Source: Gelidibacter mesophilus DSM 14095
GTDB taxonomy: Bacteria; Bacteroidota; Bacteroidia; Flavobacteriales; Flavobacteriaceae
DNA: 64,000 bases
Direction of reading: 5' to 3'
Assembly (NCBI RefSeq): GCF_000423005.1
Contig: NZ_AUHD01000011.1
Span: 62,001-126,000 of the forward strand
Position 1 is the stretch's first letter. Each line of letters begins with the position of its first letter. The translations under genes and the position numbers were made by a program. Below the pieces are notes generated by a model, which was given only the letters and a program-made list of their open reading frames with translations, searched no databases and was not told where the DNA came from. This document shows, piece by piece, positions 46,535-56,200 of this stretch.

Positions 46535-47826
46535 AATACAGTTTAGTACTACTTTTTATAGGATTTACCACCGCGTTTTTTGGGCAAAATTTTATTTTGG
46601 ACAGCTTAAAACCACAGTATGGCCATCTGATTAATTTTGAAGAGAATACCTTCAAAATGGCCAGTGAATCTCCTGCATTCAATCAATTTTTTGCTAAAAT
46701 TGATTCCATTTACAGTGGCAAAAAACAAAAGCTTCATATTTTCCATATTGGCGGGTCACATATTCAAGCGGATATATATTCTAATAAAATCAGGACGTAT
46801 CTTCAAAACACCAACACCGTGTCCCAAGGTCAACGTGGGTTTGTATTTCCTTTTCACCTAGCACATACTAATAACCCCACGAACTATCGCATTGAAGCGT
46901 CAAAGTCAAAATGGCAGGGCTACCGTTCTTCTGTAAAAAAGGACAGTATTGCTTGGGGATTGGCAGGAGTGACTGCTGCTTTTCGAGAAAAATCAGACAC
47001 GATCGTCGTTAAATCCAACTACCGAAATTACACGAAGCAGCCTTATGAATTCAACAAGCTGCGAGTGTTTTACAACACTTGGAAATCAGATTACAATCTG
47101 ACAATTACTCATCCAGAACTCGTAATATCCGATACCTTGAATTTAAATAAAATGTATCGGGAGTTTCAATTCAATAAATTGGTGGATGAAGTATCCATTT
47201 CTCTGGAATTAAAATCTGACACCATAACGCATCCAGAATTCGCCCTGATGGGCATGGATTTCCGAAATGATGATGACGGGATTGAATACACGAGTATTGG
47301 CGTTAATGGCGGCAGTTTTGCCTATTATAACCGTTCGGCTTATTTCGAAAAACAATTAGAGCTCTATAAACCCGACTTATTTATTATTGCCGTTGGCACC
47401 AACGATGGGTATATGCCGAAAAGTGAATTTGATGCGGAGGAATTCAGAGCATATTATGAGGCCTTTATTGGAATGATCCAACGCATCAATCCAGATTGTG
47501 CCATCTTATTAATGGTTCCCAATGACGATTATTATAAACGAAAAATCCCGAATCCAAATACGGCAATCCAACAAAAGGTAATCATGGAACTGTCTAGAAA
47601 GTATTATATGGCCGTTTGGGACCTTTATGAGATTATGGGCGGTTTCGGGTCTTCCAATAAATGGTATCAAAATAAATTAATGCCTCGAGATCGCATCCAT
47701 TTTACCCAATTGGGCTACAGCCTTAAAGCCGATTTATTTATGGAAGCTTTGATAGATGCTTGGGCACAATCCACACATAGAAATAAAGAAGAACTCTTGA
47801 AGCACTATAAAACATTGAATGAATAG
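46531..47826 (+). CDS. Second SGNH-type hydrolase of the acylation cassette
   Basis: 431 residues from ATG 46531, which overlaps the previous stop by 4 bases; a longer reading from 46417 runs inside the previous gene. Signal peptide MKYSLVLLFIGFTTAFF. SGNH blocks are divergent: FHIGGSHIQAD at the nucleophile site, GTNDGYMP and DRIHFTQLGY with the catalytic Asp/His. Periplasmic. It overlaps the MBOAT gene by 8 bases. Confidence 0.83.
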   Translation: MKYSLVLLFIGFTTAFFGQNFILDSLKPQYGHLINFEENTFKMASESPAFNQFFAKIDSIYSGKKQKLHIFHIGGSHIQADIYSNKIRTYLQNTNTVSQGQRGFVFPFHLAHTNNPTNYRIEASKSKWQGYRSSVKKDSIAWGLAGVTAAFREKSDTIVVKSNYRNYTKQPYEFNKLRVFYNTWKSDYNLTITHPELVISDTLNLNKMYREFQFNKLVDEVSISLELKSDTITHPEFALMGMDFRNDDDGIEYTSIGVNGGSFAYYNRSAYFEKQLELYKPDLFIIAVGTNDGYMPKSEFDAEEFRAYYEAFIGMIQRINPDCAILLMVPNDDYYKRKIPNPNTAIQQKVIMELSRKYYMAVWDLYEIMGGFGSSNKWYQNKLMPRDRIHFTQLGYSLKADLFMEALIDAWAQSTHRNKEELLKHYKTLNE

Positions 47827-49477
47827 GCTATACGATATTTTTACGTTTTCGGAAGATTTTCCGCTGATTTTTACCCAAGCCAATTTTTGGATATTTTTTG
47901 CCGTTGCCTATTTTTTGTTCGCCTTGGTGCATAAAAAAATCAAACTTCGGAATTCTTATCTTTTCCTTATTTCACTGTTTTTTTATTATAAAACGAGCGG
48001 GTTCTTTATTGGCATTCTAATATTCAGTACGCTGGTCGATTTTTTTATTGGACGAAGTATTTATAAGAGTGAACAACAGACCAAACGTTATATCTTAGTG
48101 ACTTTGAGTATCATCATAAATTTGACGGTACTATGTTATTTTAAATACGCTTACTTTTTTACAGACTCCTTTAATATGCTGTTCCATACCAATTTTGAAG
48201 TAGTCAATTGGTTGGCGCATTGGGGAAACAGCTTTAGTGATCAGAATTATTTCACGGTAGATAAAATCATTTTACCCGCTGGAATTTCATTTTATACCTT
48301 TCAAACCATCAGCTACAGCGTTGATATTTTTAGAAAAAAATTAGTGCCCTTAAAATCCATTCTCGATTTCGGATTTTATGTCAGTTTCTTTCCGCAATTG
48401 GTTGCTGGCCCTATTGTGAGGGCGGAAAATTTTGTACCTCAGATATCCAAGCCTACGGTTATTACAAAATCGGATTTTGATAGAGGAACTTTTATGATTT
48501 TAAAGGGCTTGATCAAGAAAATGATTTTTGCCGATTTTATTGCCATGCATTTCTTAGATCGTGTTTTTGATACGCCAGAAATGTTTTCAGGTTTTGCCAA
48601 TGTGATGGCCATGATTGGATATTCGCTCCAAATTTATGGTGACTTTTCGGGCTACACGGATATTGCCATAGGATTGGCTTTATTGATGGGGTTCAAACTG
48701 CCGATTAACTTTAATTCGCCCTACAAAGCCACGAACGCTGGCGATTTCTGGAAGCGTTGGCACATTTCACTCTCTACTTGGCTGCGTGATTATCTCTACA
48801 TCCCTTTGGGCGGGAACCGTAAGGGAACCTTGGCTTCCTATATTATTTTTGGTGTCATTTTATGTGGTACGCTGTATGCATTTCAGAATATGTTGGTCGT
48901 TTCCATTGTGTTGAGCTCGGCACTTCTTATTTACATCCTCTCACTTTTTAATACCAACGTAAAAAATCAAATCAATACCAATATCAATCTCATGTTAACC
49001 ATGCTGATTGGTGGTTTATGGCACGGTGCTTCCTGGAAGTTTGTGATTTGGGGTGGATTGAATGGCTTGGGGATTGTGGTGTATAAATTCTGGCGAAAAG
49101 TCAGCCCTTATGAGACCAATAATGAATGGTATGCACGATGGTGGAAGATATTAGTAACCCTTACTTTTATCACCTTTACTCGAATTTATTTTAGAGGCGA
49201 AAGTATGGACCATATTTCACGTTGCTACAATCAAGTGGCCTATCACATGGACTGGCACTACGCTTGGGATATTTTGGTACATTACCAAATGGTGTTTTGG
49301 GTAATGCTAATAGGATATATCACACATTGGTTGCCTGAATCTACAAAAAATAAAATTGAAGCTATATATGCGATGAGTCCCGGATTTGCCAAAGTAATGA
49401 TTGCAGCAAGTGTAGGTATTATCTGTTATCAAGCTTTTTCTACAGATTTTCAACCGTTCATTTATTTTCAGTTTTAA
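47819..49477 (+). CDS. MBOAT-family membrane O-acyltransferase, AlgI-like
   Basis: A 552-residue membrane protein with about 12-13 hydrophobic segments. It carries the AlgI/DltB hallmarks FGFYVSFFPQLVAGPIVRA, YGDFSGYTDIAIGLALLMG, FWKRWHISLSTWLRDYLY and the active-site His in GGLWHGASWKFV. AlgI moves acetyl groups across the membrane for polysaccharide O-acetylation, with SGNH partners finishing transfer. The glycan target is unknown because no polymerase is nearby. After the stop, 49478-49761 holds no recognised gene. Confidence 0.9.
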   Translation: MNRLYDIFTFSEDFPLIFTQANFWIFFAVAYFLFALVHKKIKLRNSYLFLISLFFYYKTSGFFIGILIFSTLVDFFIGRSIYKSEQQTKRYILVTLSIIINLTVLCYFKYAYFFTDSFNMLFHTNFEVVNWLAHWGNSFSDQNYFTVDKIILPAGISFYTFQTISYSVDIFRKKLVPLKSILDFGFYVSFFPQLVAGPIVRAENFVPQISKPTVITKSDFDRGTFMILKGLIKKMIFADFIAMHFLDRVFDTPEMFSGFANVMAMIGYSLQIYGDFSGYTDIAIGLALLMGFKLPINFNSPYKATNAGDFWKRWHISLSTWLRDYLYIPLGGNRKGTLASYIIFGVILCGTLYAFQNMLVVSIVLSSALLIYILSLFNTNVKNQINTNINLMLTMLIGGLWHGASWKFVIWGGLNGLGIVVYKFWRKVSPYETNNEWYARWWKILVTLTFITFTRIYFRGESMDHISRCYNQVAYHMDWHYAWDILVHYQMVFWVMLIGYITHWLPESTKNKIEAIYAMSPGFAKVMIAASVGIICYQAFSTDFQPFIYFQF

Positions 49478-49761
49478 GAGCATTGAAATTAGATTTAAGT
49501 ATCAAGTATTAAGAAACTATCTCATTATGGTCTCATCTTCAAACAGTACTTTAATTACATTTGTGAATCACAAAAAAGTCATTTTATATACTTGGTCTAA
49601 AATCTTAGTTGTGTTTGGTTCGATATAGTATTTGAGAACAGAAAAGCTATCATAAAAAGTCATAAAGCCTGCGTCATCCTGTCCTATGTCTAAATCTATC
49701 CGCTTTGTTCTGAGTTTTTACCACTTAATTCTTATTTTTACATCTTTAAAACATAAAAATT

Positions 49762-50580
49762 ATGTCTGTAGCAAAAAGAGACTATAAAAGAATTACTGTA
49801 AAAACCTTGGTCGATATGAAAGCCAATGGTGAAAAAATATCCATGCTTACCGCCTATGATTATACCATGGCAAAAATTGTTGATGGCGCGGGCGTGGATG
49901 TCATTCTAGTCGGAGATTCTGCAAGTAATGTCATGGCCGGCCATGAAACCACCTTGCCTATTACTTTAGATCAAATGATTTATCATGCTGCAGGTGTAGT
50001 GCGCGCAATTGAACGCTCCTTGGTGGTGGTCGATCTGCCCTTTGGAAGCTATCAGAGTGATCCTAAGGAAGCGTTGCGCTCAGCGATCCGAATTATGAAG
50101 GAAAGTGGCGGCCACGCTGTAAAACTGGAAGGTGGAAAAGAAGTCAAGGAATCCATTAAACGGATTTTGAATGCAGGAATCCCTGTGATGGGCCATTTAG
50201 GACTAACGCCGCAATCCATCTATAAGTTTGGAACATATACGGTAAGAGCCAAGGAAGATGAAGAAGCCGATAAACTCAAGGAAGATGCCATGATGCTTGA
50301 ACGAATTGGATGCTTTGCCATTGTTTTAGAAAAGATTCCAGCAAAATTGGCCCAAGAAGTCGCTGAAAGTATTTCCATCCCGGTTATTGGTATTGGCGCT
50401 GGTAGCGGAGTGGACGGACAGGTGCTTGTGCTGCACGATATGCTTGGAATGACCCATGAGTTCCATCCACGTTTTTTACGTCGTTATATGAATCTCTTTG
50501 AAGATATGACCAGCTCCATTTCACAATATGTGAAAGATGTGAAAGCAATCGATTTTCCTAATGATGAGGAACAGTATTAA
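49762..50580 (+). CDS. panB: 3-Methyl-2-oxobutanoate hydroxymethyltransferase
   Basis: First committed enzyme of pantothenate (CoA) synthesis: adds a hydroxymethyl group from methylene-THF to ketoisovalerate. 272 residues, TIM barrel. Motifs: [20 protein letters not shown], the metal-binding [20 protein letters not shown] and [10 protein letters not shown], and [20 protein letters not shown]. panC and panD are not adjacent. The pseudouridine synthase gene follows 96 bases later. Confidence 0.95.
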   Translation: MSVAKRDYKRITVKTLVDMKANGEKISMLTAYDYTMAKIVDGAGVDVILVGDSASNVMAGHETTLPITLDQMIYHAAGVVRAIERSLVVVDLPFGSYQSDPKEALRSAIRIMKESGGHAVKLEGGKEVKESIKRILNAGIPVMGHLGLTPQSIYKFGTYTVRAKEDEEADKLKEDAMMLERIGCFAIVLEKIPAKLAQEVAESISIPVIGIGAGSGVDGQVLVLHDMLGMTHEFHPRFLRRYMNLFEDMTSSISQYVKDVKAIDFPNDEEQY

Positions 50581-50676
50581 AAGTTGTGAGTTATGGAACA
50601 TAAAAACATTCAAGTTACCCATTCGTAAGGATTAATTATTTATACAGATAAAAACGGCTTTCAATTAAGACAATTC

Positions 50677-51384
50677 GTGACAAAACATCAAGAAAAAATT
50701 CTTTCAAACAAAGATAATCTTCAAGTTCTCTACGAAGACAATCACATCATCATTGTAAATAAGCGTGCCGGTGATATTGTTCAAGGTGACAAAACTGGTG
50801 ATAAGCCTTTGAGCGAGGTCGTAAAATCTTATATTAAGGAAAAATACAACAAACCTGGAAATGTCTATCTTGGTGTTGCACACCGTTTGGACCGACCAAC
50901 TACAGGGGTGATCGTATTTTCAAAAACGAGCAAAGCCTTACCACGTCTCAATAAATTATTTGCAGAAAAGGATGCAAAAAAGACTTATTGGGCGTTGGTA
51001 AAACAAATGCCTCCAAAACCAAAAGATACGTTGATCCACTGGTTAAAAAAGAATCCGAAAAACAATAAATCCACGGCTCATAGTAAAGAAATAGCTGATG
51101 GAAAAAAAGCCATTCTCCATTATAAAGTTTTAAAGAACCTAGACCATTACTATTTACTTGAAATACAGTTGGAGACCGGGCGGCACCATCAAATCCGTTC
51201 GCAGTTATCAAGTATTGGGTGCCCAATAAAAGGGGATTTAAAATATGGGTTTGACCGAAGCAATCCTGATGCGAGCATCTGTTTACATGCTAGAGGTCTC
51301 TCATTTGTGCATCCTGTTTCAAATGAGCAGATCCATGTAGAAGCTCCATTGCCAAATGATCCGCTTTGGGATGCTTGTTTATAA
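50677..51384 (+). CDS. RluA-family pseudouridine synthase
   Basis: A 235-residue single-domain pseudouridine synthase starting at GTG (no ATG nearby in frame). The catalytic Asp is in AHRLDRPTTGVIVFSKT (about residue 70), and the later ETGRHHQIRSQL and GDLKYG motifs are typical. No S4 domain. The RNA target (rRNA or tRNA site) cannot be decided. Confidence 0.88.
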   Translation: MTKHQEKILSNKDNLQVLYEDNHIIIVNKRAGDIVQGDKTGDKPLSEVVKSYIKEKYNKPGNVYLGVAHRLDRPTTGVIVFSKTSKALPRLNKLFAEKDAKKTYWALVKQMPPKPKDTLIHWLKKNPKNNKSTAHSKEIADGKKAILHYKVLKNLDHYYLLEIQLETGRHHQIRSQLSSIGCPIKGDLKYGFDRSNPDASICLHARGLSFVHPVSNEQIHVEAPLPNDPLWDACL

Positions 51385-51543
51385 GTAATTGGTTGAGATT
51401 CTAAATGCTGATCTGAAAAATCCTGATTGATCTTGACCCTTAAAAATGACATTTTAATTAATTGATATGTCAAGTGATCGTTTTTTAACTACTTTTATAT
51501 ATCTCAGGTTGAATAGCATAGTGCATCATAAACTCCAGTCAGA

Positions 51544-52320
51544 TTAATGAATTGTAATATTTATTTCTTTTAAAGAACGGTTGGCCATTGGGTAGTCTAT
51601 AACGAGTAGCGTTCCCTCATTTGGCGCAGATTTCAAATGGAATGTGGAATCCGTAAGCTCTGCCCTATTTTTCATATTCAATAATCCGGAGCTGTCCTTA
51701 ACATCCTTCACCACAAACCCCTTACCATTGTCTTCTACTCTAATTAGCAAACAATCCTTTTTATAATCTAACGAAATTTTTAGAGTTGTAGCTTTTGAAT
51801 GCTTTACGGTATTTGAAATAAATTCCTGTATAATTCGGAACAAGATAATCTCATCTTTCGTATTGGAAAACGGTAGTGTTTCACCACTGATAATAAGGTC
51901 TGAACTTATTAAATTCATACGGTTGAGGCGTTCAATTTCAGCGGTTACTGATTTTTCAAAACCTCTATTTTGAATAACCTCGGTATTTAGAGATTTGGAT
52001 AAGGCTCTGACCTCGCCCAAACTTTGTTTGATGATTTTTTGAGTTTCAATATAGGAATCTTTGATGTCCTCACCTATTTTAATTCCCAACATTCCCATTT
52101 GCATACTGGCGAGTGCTAACAACTGACCGATATTATCATGAAGTTCTTGACCAATATACTTAAGGGTCTGCTCTTGGATTTCGGCACTGGTTTTGGCAAC
52201 AATGTCTTCAAATTCTTTCTGCTGCTTTATACGTTCTAACAGTAATTTATTCTTTCGCTTTTGGAAAGCAATAAAAAAAACAATGACCATGGTCGCTAAT
52301 AATCCCACCACTAAGGTCAT
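51544..52320 (-). CDS. Histidine kinase, NarL/HisKA_3 type, membrane-anchored
   Basis: A sensor kinase of about 258 residues with one N-terminal membrane segment (MTLVVGLLATMVIVFFIAF), a coiled linker, the phospho-acceptor His in GQELHDNIGQLLALA, and an HATPase domain with DNGKGF and LLNMKNRAEL. The start is uncertain: ATG 52320 is used; TTG 52332, which follows a purine-rich stretch just after the upstream stop, is also good; ATG 52410 would overlap the upstream gene by 61 bases. No response regulator is adjacent. It forms a unit with the two genes upstream. Confidence 0.85.
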   Translation of the reverse strand: MTLVVGLLATMVIVFFIAFQKRKNKLLLERIKQQKEFEDIVAKTSAEIQEQTLKYIGQELHDNIGQLLALASMQMGMLGIKIGEDIKDSYIETQKIIKQSLGEVRALSKSLNTEVIQNRGFEKSVTAEIERLNRMNLISSDLIISGETLPFSNTKDEIILFRIIQEFISNTVKHSKATTLKISLDYKKDCLLIRVEDNGKGFVVKDVKDSSGLLNMKNRAELTDSTFHLKSAPNEGTLLVIDYPMANRSLKEINITIH

Positions 52321-52349
52321 ATAGCCTATCAATGCAATTTCTTCCTTTC

Positions 52350-53063
52350 TTATGGTTTCCTCTTGGATAGCGGATATAAGAATGCAAAAGTAAAACCGGA
52401 GTAAGTACATATATTAATTATTAATAAAAGTAATATTCTAAATCTACCAAATTCTGAGTTTATGGATTTGAAATAACCATCAAAAATGAATAAAGGAATG
52501 ACGCAAAGATACCAAAGTAACAAACAGATGCTTATATAAAAAGACGGCAGCTTATAAAAATCAAGGATTCGATCACTCTTGATTAGTTGTAGAAAATATA
52601 ATAACACATATAAACAAATTATGGCTAGACCGATAGAAAAGTGATATGGCAATGTCATGGTAAAAAAAGCATCAGTCAATGTATAATAAAGAATTGCGAA
52701 TGAGCTAAAGATTGCAAACGTAGACAATACCGTGATTTTAGCTTTAAAACCCGTTATTAAATTATAGTAAAAAATACTTATAAAACCAATGGCCAAGTAA
52801 GCGTAGATATTATACAGCCATATATTGCGACAAAACACACTGTTCTTAAGCGCTATAAACCATTCGTGGTCATAGTTGTTTAGCATTAAATAGCTATACC
52901 CTCCAATTATTTCAACAACCACCGTCAACCATAAATAATGAACAAAAATCCGCAACTTAGGATCTTTGACTTTCCAGAAATAATAACTTCCAGAGACCGC
53001 TGCCAAAAGTTCAAAAAATATGGTAATTATAGCACGATAAGTAATTATAAATTCTAAAAACAC
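52350..53063 (-). CDS. Seven-helix membrane protein of unknown function
   Basis: A 237-residue protein with seven hydrophobic segments and short loops; aromatic-rich, ending in basic PLSKRKP. No family I recognise. It sits 5 bases after the 169-residue membrane-anchored protein and 29 bases before the kinase, so it may be the sensory input module of that kinase. Not related to bacteriorhodopsin as far as I can see (no Schiff-base Lys in the last helix). Confidence 0.7.
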   Translation of the reverse strand: MFLEFIITYRAIITIFFELLAAVSGSYYFWKVKDPKLRIFVHYLWLTVVVEIIGGYSYLMLNNYDHEWFIALKNSVFCRNIWLYNIYAYLAIGFISIFYYNLITGFKAKITVLSTFAIFSSFAILYYTLTDAFFTMTLPYHFSIGLAIICLYVLLYFLQLIKSDRILDFYKLPSFYISICLLLWYLCVIPLFIFDGYFKSINSEFGRFRILLLLIINICTYSGFTFAFLYPLSKRKP

Positions 53064-53068
53064 AGCGT

Positions 53069-53578
53069 TTATTGAGGGTAATTAGCTCCTGGAGGATCAC
53101 CTTGATTCCCATGATCTAGTCCACCACCACCAGGAATATCGCTCATTTCTGTCTGCATGGAGAAATTAAACATTGATGCATTCGCTTTATTAGGTTTGCC
53201 TGTTGGGATAAAAAACATGGTGGTATAGCCAGCCTCCCCGTTTTGATCAGGATGGGCTCCTAAATAAATTCTAACGCCGTTCATTGTATAGCCTAATTCT
53301 TTAGCTTCATTTTCAGCATAATCAAGGTAGTTTCTAACTTGATCCAAACCATACCATGACGATCGGTTGTCTCCACCTTTCCTCTTCACGAGAGAATCAC
53401 TGATTAATTTGTACCTTGGGTTATAAGCTTGATCTAAAGCTTTGGCCTGATCAGAAGTGATATGGCCCTTGGGAGCATGAGGATTTGTCGTCATTTTAGT
53501 ATGGTCTTGACAACAATAGAAATACATTCCCACAGCGCCGAGAAGTATACCTAAAATGAGAATAATAAAATTTTTCAT
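53069..53578 (-). CDS. Membrane-anchored periplasmic protein of unknown function
   Basis: 169 residues: one N-terminal hydrophobic segment (NFIILILGILLGAVGMYFY), followed by two Cys and a periplasmic domain. It contains LDQVRNYLDYAENEAKELGY and GVRIYLGAHPDQ, then TTMFFIPTGKP, a pattern I associate with recurrent Flavobacteriia proteins of unknown function, and a Gly/Pro-rich C-terminus (DIPGGGGLDHGNQGD). First gene of a probable three-gene operon with the seven-helix protein and the kinase. Confidence 0.65.
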   Translation of the reverse strand: MKNFIILILGILLGAVGMYFYCCQDHTKMTTNPHAPKGHITSDQAKALDQAYNPRYKLISDSLVKRKGGDNRSSWYGLDQVRNYLDYAENEAKELGYTMNGVRIYLGAHPDQNGEAGYTTMFFIPTGKPNKANASMFNFSMQTEMSDIPGGGGLDHGNQGDPPGANYPQ

Positions 53579-53695
53579 AAGGAGTTGGTTTTACTTGTTT
53601 AGGATTTGAAATTATAGAAATTTTATCTAAAACTCAGCGAAAAACTAGTTAATTTGATAAAATAAGAAGGATTCTGATTGATTTAACTTTGAAAG

Positions 53696-54547
53696 CTACA
53701 GAATCACTATTTTAAACTGAATTTTTTCGTCTGGATTTTTTTGGGACAATCGGTTAATCGCCATTTCAGAAAGTTGCAGAATTCTTGGATAACCTCCTGT
53801 AGTTTGGCCATCACGCATTAATAGCATCAATTGTCCAGAAGGTGTTAGTTGGATGGTTCCAGGTAAAACAGGTGCGGTAATGATAGAGTTCAAATTGTTT
53901 TCAAGAGTTTCTTCCAATTGATAAGCCATCCGATTGCTATCCTTTGAAATAGTAAATTTGTTATTAAATAATACATTTCGCTGGTAATGATTAAGCAATT
54001 CAAAATCAACACTTTTGAACACATGAAGTTTATCAGATTCAAAATGTGATCTTGGTGTTTTTAAAATGGTATTTGATCTATTGCGTTTTACGGGCATGTT
54101 TGATACTTGCAAAACGTCTCCAGTCCTCAATCGTTGCTGATTGGTAATGGAACCATAAAAGCTTCTACTTCCCATAACTTGTTCCGTTTGAAACCCGCCC
54201 ATTACTGCTAAATAGCCTCTACAACCCAATTTTTTTTTACCAAAAGAAAGTACGTCATCCTTTTTGACGAGGGCATACCTGCCATTTTCTATAGACTCCC
54301 CGTTGATTTGAGGCTTACTTACCATTCCTGTTATGCAAATGGCGGTGTCTATATGAAATTTAAGCTTTGGCCCTAATAGCGTGAACTCAAGCACAGCAGC
54401 GTGATCAGTATTCCCTAAGATAGCATTGGCCAATTTCGCCGAATAGTGATCCATTGCTCCAGAAATAGGCACTCCAAAGTGCTGATAGCCATATCGACCC
54501 AAATCTTGAATGCTGTCGTACAGCCCTGCTCTTAAAATTTCAACCAT
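53696..54547 (-). CDS. pxpC: 5-Oxoprolinase subunit C (KipA-like)
   Basis: Subunit of the ATP-dependent PxpABC 5-oxoprolinase, which opens 5-oxoproline (pyroglutamate) to glutamate. 283 residues from ATG 54547, overlapping the pxpB end by 8 bases; the longer reading from 54646 runs inside pxpB. Family motifs: LRAGLYDSIQDLGRYGYQHFGV at the start, GAMDHYSAKLANAILGN, and GQLMLLMRDGQTTGGYPRI near the end. Complete length. Confidence 0.92.
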   Translation of the reverse strand: MVEILRAGLYDSIQDLGRYGYQHFGVPISGAMDHYSAKLANAILGNTDHAAVLEFTLLGPKLKFHIDTAICITGMVSKPQINGESIENGRYALVKKDDVLSFGKKKLGCRGYLAVMGGFQTEQVMGSRSFYGSITNQQRLRTGDVLQVSNMPVKRNRSNTILKTPRSHFESDKLHVFKSVDFELLNHYQRNVLFNNKFTISKDSNRMAYQLEETLENNLNSIITAPVLPGTIQLTPSGQLMLLMRDGQTTGGYPRILQLSEMAINRLSQKNPDEKIQFKIVIL

Positions 54548-55274
54548 AGCGCACCTCACTTTCCATACTGTATGTGCCGTTTTTAATCTGCGATGAAATC
54601 TCTTGATGTGCTTTATGAGTGACTGCAACAAAGTGTATATTATCACCCGGACTCACAAAACAGGGGACTTCCATTTTCGGATTAAAAAAAACCAAAGGTG
54701 AATTCCCGATAATATTCCATCCCCCCGGACTTGCATTAGGATAGATACCTGTTTGTTCGCCGCCAATACCAACGGCTCCTTTTTGAATGTGCTGCCTTGG
54801 ACTAGTTTTTCTTGGGATATAAAGGCGTTTATCCAAACCTCCCAAATATAAAAATCCAGGAAGAAAGCCGATGAAATATACTTTATAAATGGCTTCAGAA
54901 TGTAAACGCACAACTTCTGAAGTTGGAAGATTCTTTTCTTTTGCAATTTCCTCTAAATCTACTCCAAAAATAGAATCATAGCAAACGGGGATTGTCCAAA
55001 CTTTTTGAGGTAGAATGCCCAAACTTTTTCTTGATCTATAGTTCGTTTTTAATAATGACACTTCAGATTCAAACTCAGCAATATACAATTTATAGCTTAT
55101 TAGCATTGAGCAATATGCGCTTGTAATATGAAGTATTGGTTCACTATTCGATTGCAATAGGTACGTCTTGAATATTAGTATATCCTCAAGGATGTCGTGT
55201 GCAATATATTGCGGCCATTCCACCAAAATTGTGGTTTCAGAAAAACGCGAATATGTCAATTGATAAGTGTTCAA
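54540..55274 (-). CDS. pxpB: 5-Oxoprolinase subunit B (KipI-like)
   Basis: Second subunit of PxpABC, 244 residues. Cyclophilin-like core with the hallmark FLPGFLYLGGLDKRLYIPRK and VGIGGEQTGIYPNASPGGWN, then GDNIHFVAV near the end. It starts 3 bases after pxpA and overlaps pxpC, so the three subunits are translationally coupled. In Bacillus the KipI/KipA pair was first described as a kinase-inhibitor module; the oxoprolinase role is the accepted one. Confidence 0.92.
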   Translation of the reverse strand: MNTYQLTYSRFSETTILVEWPQYIAHDILEDILIFKTYLLQSNSEPILHITSAYCSMLISYKLYIAEFESEVSLLKTNYRSRKSLGILPQKVWTIPVCYDSIFGVDLEEIAKEKNLPTSEVVRLHSEAIYKVYFIGFLPGFLYLGGLDKRLYIPRKTSPRQHIQKGAVGIGGEQTGIYPNASPGGWNIIGNSPLVFFNPKMEVPCFVSPGDNIHFVAVTHKAHQEISSQIKNGTYSMESEVRYG

Positions 55275-55277
55275 ATC

Positions 55278-56030
55278 CTACAAAACTTGAATTCGACTAT
55301 GATGGAGTTGCGCGGTCAAAAATTGTAAATAGTGCGCCGCCTGCGGGTGATCACCATGAATGCAAATGGTATCTGCTTTGATGGATTTCTTTATGCCGTT
55401 TATGCTGTTTACTTTATGATTTACGATCATCCCAAGAACGTGATTGCTCATTTGCTGTGCATCTTTAATAAGTGCCTGGGGATGCGTTCTTGGCACCAAC
55501 GTCAAGTCATCATTATAATTTCTATCCGCAAAAATTTCATAAACGACCTCAATAGTTTGAATTTTAGCCATTTTAGCGATTAAGGATCCATATGGCGCGT
55601 AAAGTTTTAGATCCATATCGAAATGCTTCACCAACGAAATAACTACTCCTGCGTAGATTTTATCAGTAATGGCAAGGTTATACAGTGCACCATGGGGTTT
55701 GATATGATGCAAGTTATCGCCTTCAATGTCTAAGACGTGTAATAGATGGTTGACTTGTGAAATCAATGATTTCAATAAACTTTTAGGAGATATTTCCATT
55801 TTAAGTCGTCCGAAATTTTCTTGATCAGGAAATGAAGGATGTGCACCAATTTTAACCTGATGCTGTTTTGAAAGTCTTACTACAGAAGTCATGGTAGCCT
55901 TATCTCCAGCGTGTCCTCCGCAAGCTATATTACAGGAGGAGAGATATGGCATCAAATTGACTTCATTGTTTAGACCTTCACCAACATCGGCATTGATATC
56001 TATGAATCTTATAAGGTTTTCTTTAGGCAT
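55278..56030 (-). CDS. pxpA: 5-Oxoprolinase subunit A (LamB/YcsF family)
   Basis: Catalytic-type subunit A of PxpABC, 250 residues from ATG 56030 (MPKENLIRFIDINADVGEG). An upstream in-frame start at 56090 adds residues unlike the family. Hallmarks: DINADVGEG, SCNIACGGHAGD, KIGAHPSFPDQENFGR, HIKPHGALYN and ICIHGDHPQA, all conserved in the LamB/YcsF family. Confidence 0.94.
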   Translation of the reverse strand: MPKENLIRFIDINADVGEGLNNEVNLMPYLSSCNIACGGHAGDKATMTSVVRLSKQHQVKIGAHPSFPDQENFGRLKMEISPKSLLKSLISQVNHLLHVLDIEGDNLHHIKPHGALYNLAITDKIYAGVVISLVKHFDMDLKLYAPYGSLIAKMAKIQTIEVVYEIFADRNYNDDLTLVPRTHPQALIKDAQQMSNHVLGMIVNHKVNSINGIKKSIKADTICIHGDHPQAAHYLQFLTAQLHHSRIQVL

Positions 56031-56200
56031 TAATTTGTAATAGATCGCAGACAGCACTGATTCTGCTAATTTAAACTGATTTTTTTTCAAACGATAATTC
56101 GGCGGGTTTTAGGGTCATTGCAGTTTTAGGTCTCTCATCACTCCTGTTCTGCTAGAAAAATTGGAATTTTATTCTTTTTGATTGGACTTTGCGACAAAGA

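Noticed and set aside
49478-49761. Small ORF or RNA before panB
   Set aside because: One 33-codon ORF is present but it has no protein-like features, and no stable hairpin or conserved RNA motif is seen.
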